The position numbers and the translations under genes are program-made. A DNA stretch of 64,000 bases from contig NZ_CP013070.1 in assembly GCF_000264945.2 (NCBI RefSeq), positions 2,356,001 through 2,420,000 of the forward strand, read 5' to 3'. The stretch comes from Sphingobium indicum B90A. GTDB lineage: Bacteria > Pseudomonadota > Alphaproteobacteria > Sphingomonadales > Sphingomonadaceae. Positions 63,042 to 64,000 of this stretch are shown in pieces; within the stretch, counting starts at the first letter, position 1; each line of letters begins with the position of its first letter. A model generated the notes under the pieces. That model was not told the origin of the DNA and ran no database searches. It saw only the letters and a list, made by a program, of their open reading frames with translations.

Positions 63042-63752
63042 ATGTCCTACGAACCACGGAAATCCCCCCCCGCCGAATCCGCATTCGCGACCCATACGGA
63101 GGCGGCCGCCCGCCTGCTTTCCGACGCGATCCTTTCCGGCGACATCGCGCCCGGGACCAGGCTCAACATCAGGGCGCTTTCGGAGGGGACCGGGCTGGGT
63201 CCGACGCCGATCCGGGAGGCGCTGGCCAATCTGGCGGGGCGGGGCCTCGTCACCTTCGCGGGGCAGCGGGGGTTCCGCGTCGTCCCGGTCAGTCCCCAGG
63301 ATCTCCAGTCCATCATGACGGCGCGGACGGTCGTCGAACAGGGCGCGCTCGCCCTTTCGATGGATCGCGGCACGGAGGATTGGGAGGTCGAGATCGTGGC
63401 GAGCCTCCACCGGCTCAAGATGTTCACGGACAATCCCCCCACGGACATCGACAAGAGGATCGACACGTTCGAGCGGGTGCATTGGCGTTTCCACCTGTCC
63501 CTGATAGGGGCATGCGGTTCGGATCATCTCATCGCCATATATCAGGATCTTTACGAGCAGACGCGCCGCTATCGCTCGTTGATGCTGAAGACGGACGTCG
63601 ATCCCGACCAGGCCTATGAAAAGCACAGCCTGCTGGCCCAATTTTGCCTCTCCCGCGACAAGCGCCGGGCGCTCGAGATGCTTTCGGGGCACAACAACAT
63701 GCTGCTCAGCACGATCTACGGACCCGTTGCTGAAGCGGCCGAGAAGGTTTGA
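63042..63752 (+). CDS. GntR-family regulator (FCD domain)
   Basis: A 236-aa regulator with an N-terminal winged helix (EAAARLLSDAILSGDIAPGTRLNIRALSEGTGLGPTPIREAL, residues about 20-60) and a FadR C-terminal domain holding the metal-binding Asp/His set (VHWRFHLSLIGACGSDHL, GHNNMLL). FCD regulators bind small acids and usually repress adjacent catabolic genes at short palindromes. The four TATCGATA sites in the preceding 7 kb are the obvious candidate operators (inference). It starts 54 bp after the MFS gene. Confidence 0.88.
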   Translation: MSYEPRKSPPAESAFATHTEAAARLLSDAILSGDIAPGTRLNIRALSEGTGLGPTPIREALANLAGRGLVTFAGQRGFRVVPVSPQDLQSIMTARTVVEQGALALSMDRGTEDWEVEIVASLHRLKMFTDNPPTDIDKRIDTFERVHWRFHLSLIGACGSDHLIAIYQDLYEQTRRYRSLMLKTDVDPDQAYEKHSLLAQFCLSRDKRRALEMLSGHNNMLLSTIYGPVAEAAEKV

Positions 63753-63810
63753 AATCATGAGGGCGCCGGATGGATTATCGTCCGCGCCCGCCCGCATGGA
63801 GCGCGGAACC

Positions 63811-64000
63811 TCAGGACTTCGCCTCTGATGGGACGACAGGTCCGCTTTCGCCCGCAGAGGCGCGCGGCGGCATCAATTCCCTGATCATGCCCCAATAGCC
63901 GCGGGTGATGTGCGCGTCCGCCGCATAGGTCGGATCGGTCATCAGATGCGCGTGCAGCCGCCGCAGGTTGGGCCAGGGCACCGAGGGGAACAGATGATGT
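63811..64000 (-). CDS. Membrane fatty-acid desaturase/hydroxylase, C-terminal end (5' beyond window)
   Basis: The last 62 codons on the minus strand read HHLFPSVPWPNLRRLHAHL, then a tail ending SEAKS. HHLFPSVPW is the third histidine box of the membrane di-iron fatty-acid desaturase family, which binds the two irons. The start and the transmembrane parts lie outside. It is convergent with the GntR gene and may belong to the neighbouring chromosome rather than to the island. Confidence 0.7.
   Translation of the reverse strand, partial: HHLFPSVPWPNLRRLHAHLMTDPTYAADAHITRGYWGMIRELMPPRASAGESGPVVPSEAKS

Overview
The window comes from a hexachlorocyclohexane (HCH)-degrading sphingomonad (Sphingobium type). 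The decisive markers are a LinA gamma-HCH dehydrochlorinase of the LinA1 sequence type, a LinX dehydrogenase 1.1 kb upstream of it, and three full copies plus one partial copy of IS6100, the insertion sequence that accompanies lin genes in these bacteria. Three TonB-dependent receptor genes (one split) and high G+C codon use agree with this.

Layout. (A) 1-16.9 kb, lin region: a TetR regulator cut by the window edge; a CoA-ligase / 2-oxoacid dehydrogenase E1 alpha / E1 beta / free lipoyl-domain operon; a TonB receptor carrying a perfect in-frame 399-bp tandem duplication; XdhC and a molybdopterin-binding protein; a glutathione-reductase-type flavoprotein; an acyl-CoA dehydrogenase; linX; a frameshifted linX paralogue; linA; and a Tat-exported FAD oxidoreductase truncated by IS6100. 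Several promoters here share the palindrome ACCANNTGGT. (B) 17.8-39.4 kb, an aromatic-type catabolic island: the C-terminal part of a TonB receptor, a TetR/DJ-1 divergon with a long operator, an ampR/B3 metallo-beta-lactamase pair, flavin reductase, three SDRs, a Rieske oxygenase, a VOC-fold dioxygenase-like protein, an FAD hydroxylase, EthD and SnoaL-like proteins, and an HpaB-type monooxygenase truncated by IS6100. (C) 40.2-54.6 kb, plasmid- or island-like accessory DNA: a partial IS6100, relB/yafQ, TetR, two inverted IS256-family elements, IS21, IS701 and IS630 material, a tightly overlapping vapB-vapC-bactofilin-like-unknown-integrase operon, and a broken RND efflux operon. (D) 55.5-64 kb: the N-terminal part of a TonB receptor, a fumarylacetoacetase-family hydrolase, a GarR/GlxR-type reductase, a Hyi-type isomerase, a CoA ligase, a ketopantoate-reductase-family protein, an MFS transporter and a GntR regulator, with TATCGATA sites in their promoter regions.

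The main structural result is that B+C (17,779-54,573) is inverted between two oppositely oriented IS6100 copies. The two parts of one TonB receptor lie at the two outer junctions, share the 8-bp target repeat CCGATCTG (inverted), and rejoin exactly in frame (1,018 codons). Before the inversion, B and D were one continuous catabolic island. A misassembly across the IS6100 repeats would leave the same signature, so the junctions need long-read or PCR confirmation.

Working together: LinA removes HCl from HCH and LinX can oxidise the downstream diol. The CoA-ligase, SDR and acyl-CoA dehydrogenase genes around them look like an older catabolic background into which linA was placed. B+D encodes uptake (TonB receptors, MFS), ring hydroxylation (Rieske, FAD and HpaB-type enzymes with a flavin reductase), possible ring cleavage and acyl-pyruvate hydrolysis. 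The substrate cannot be named from sequence.
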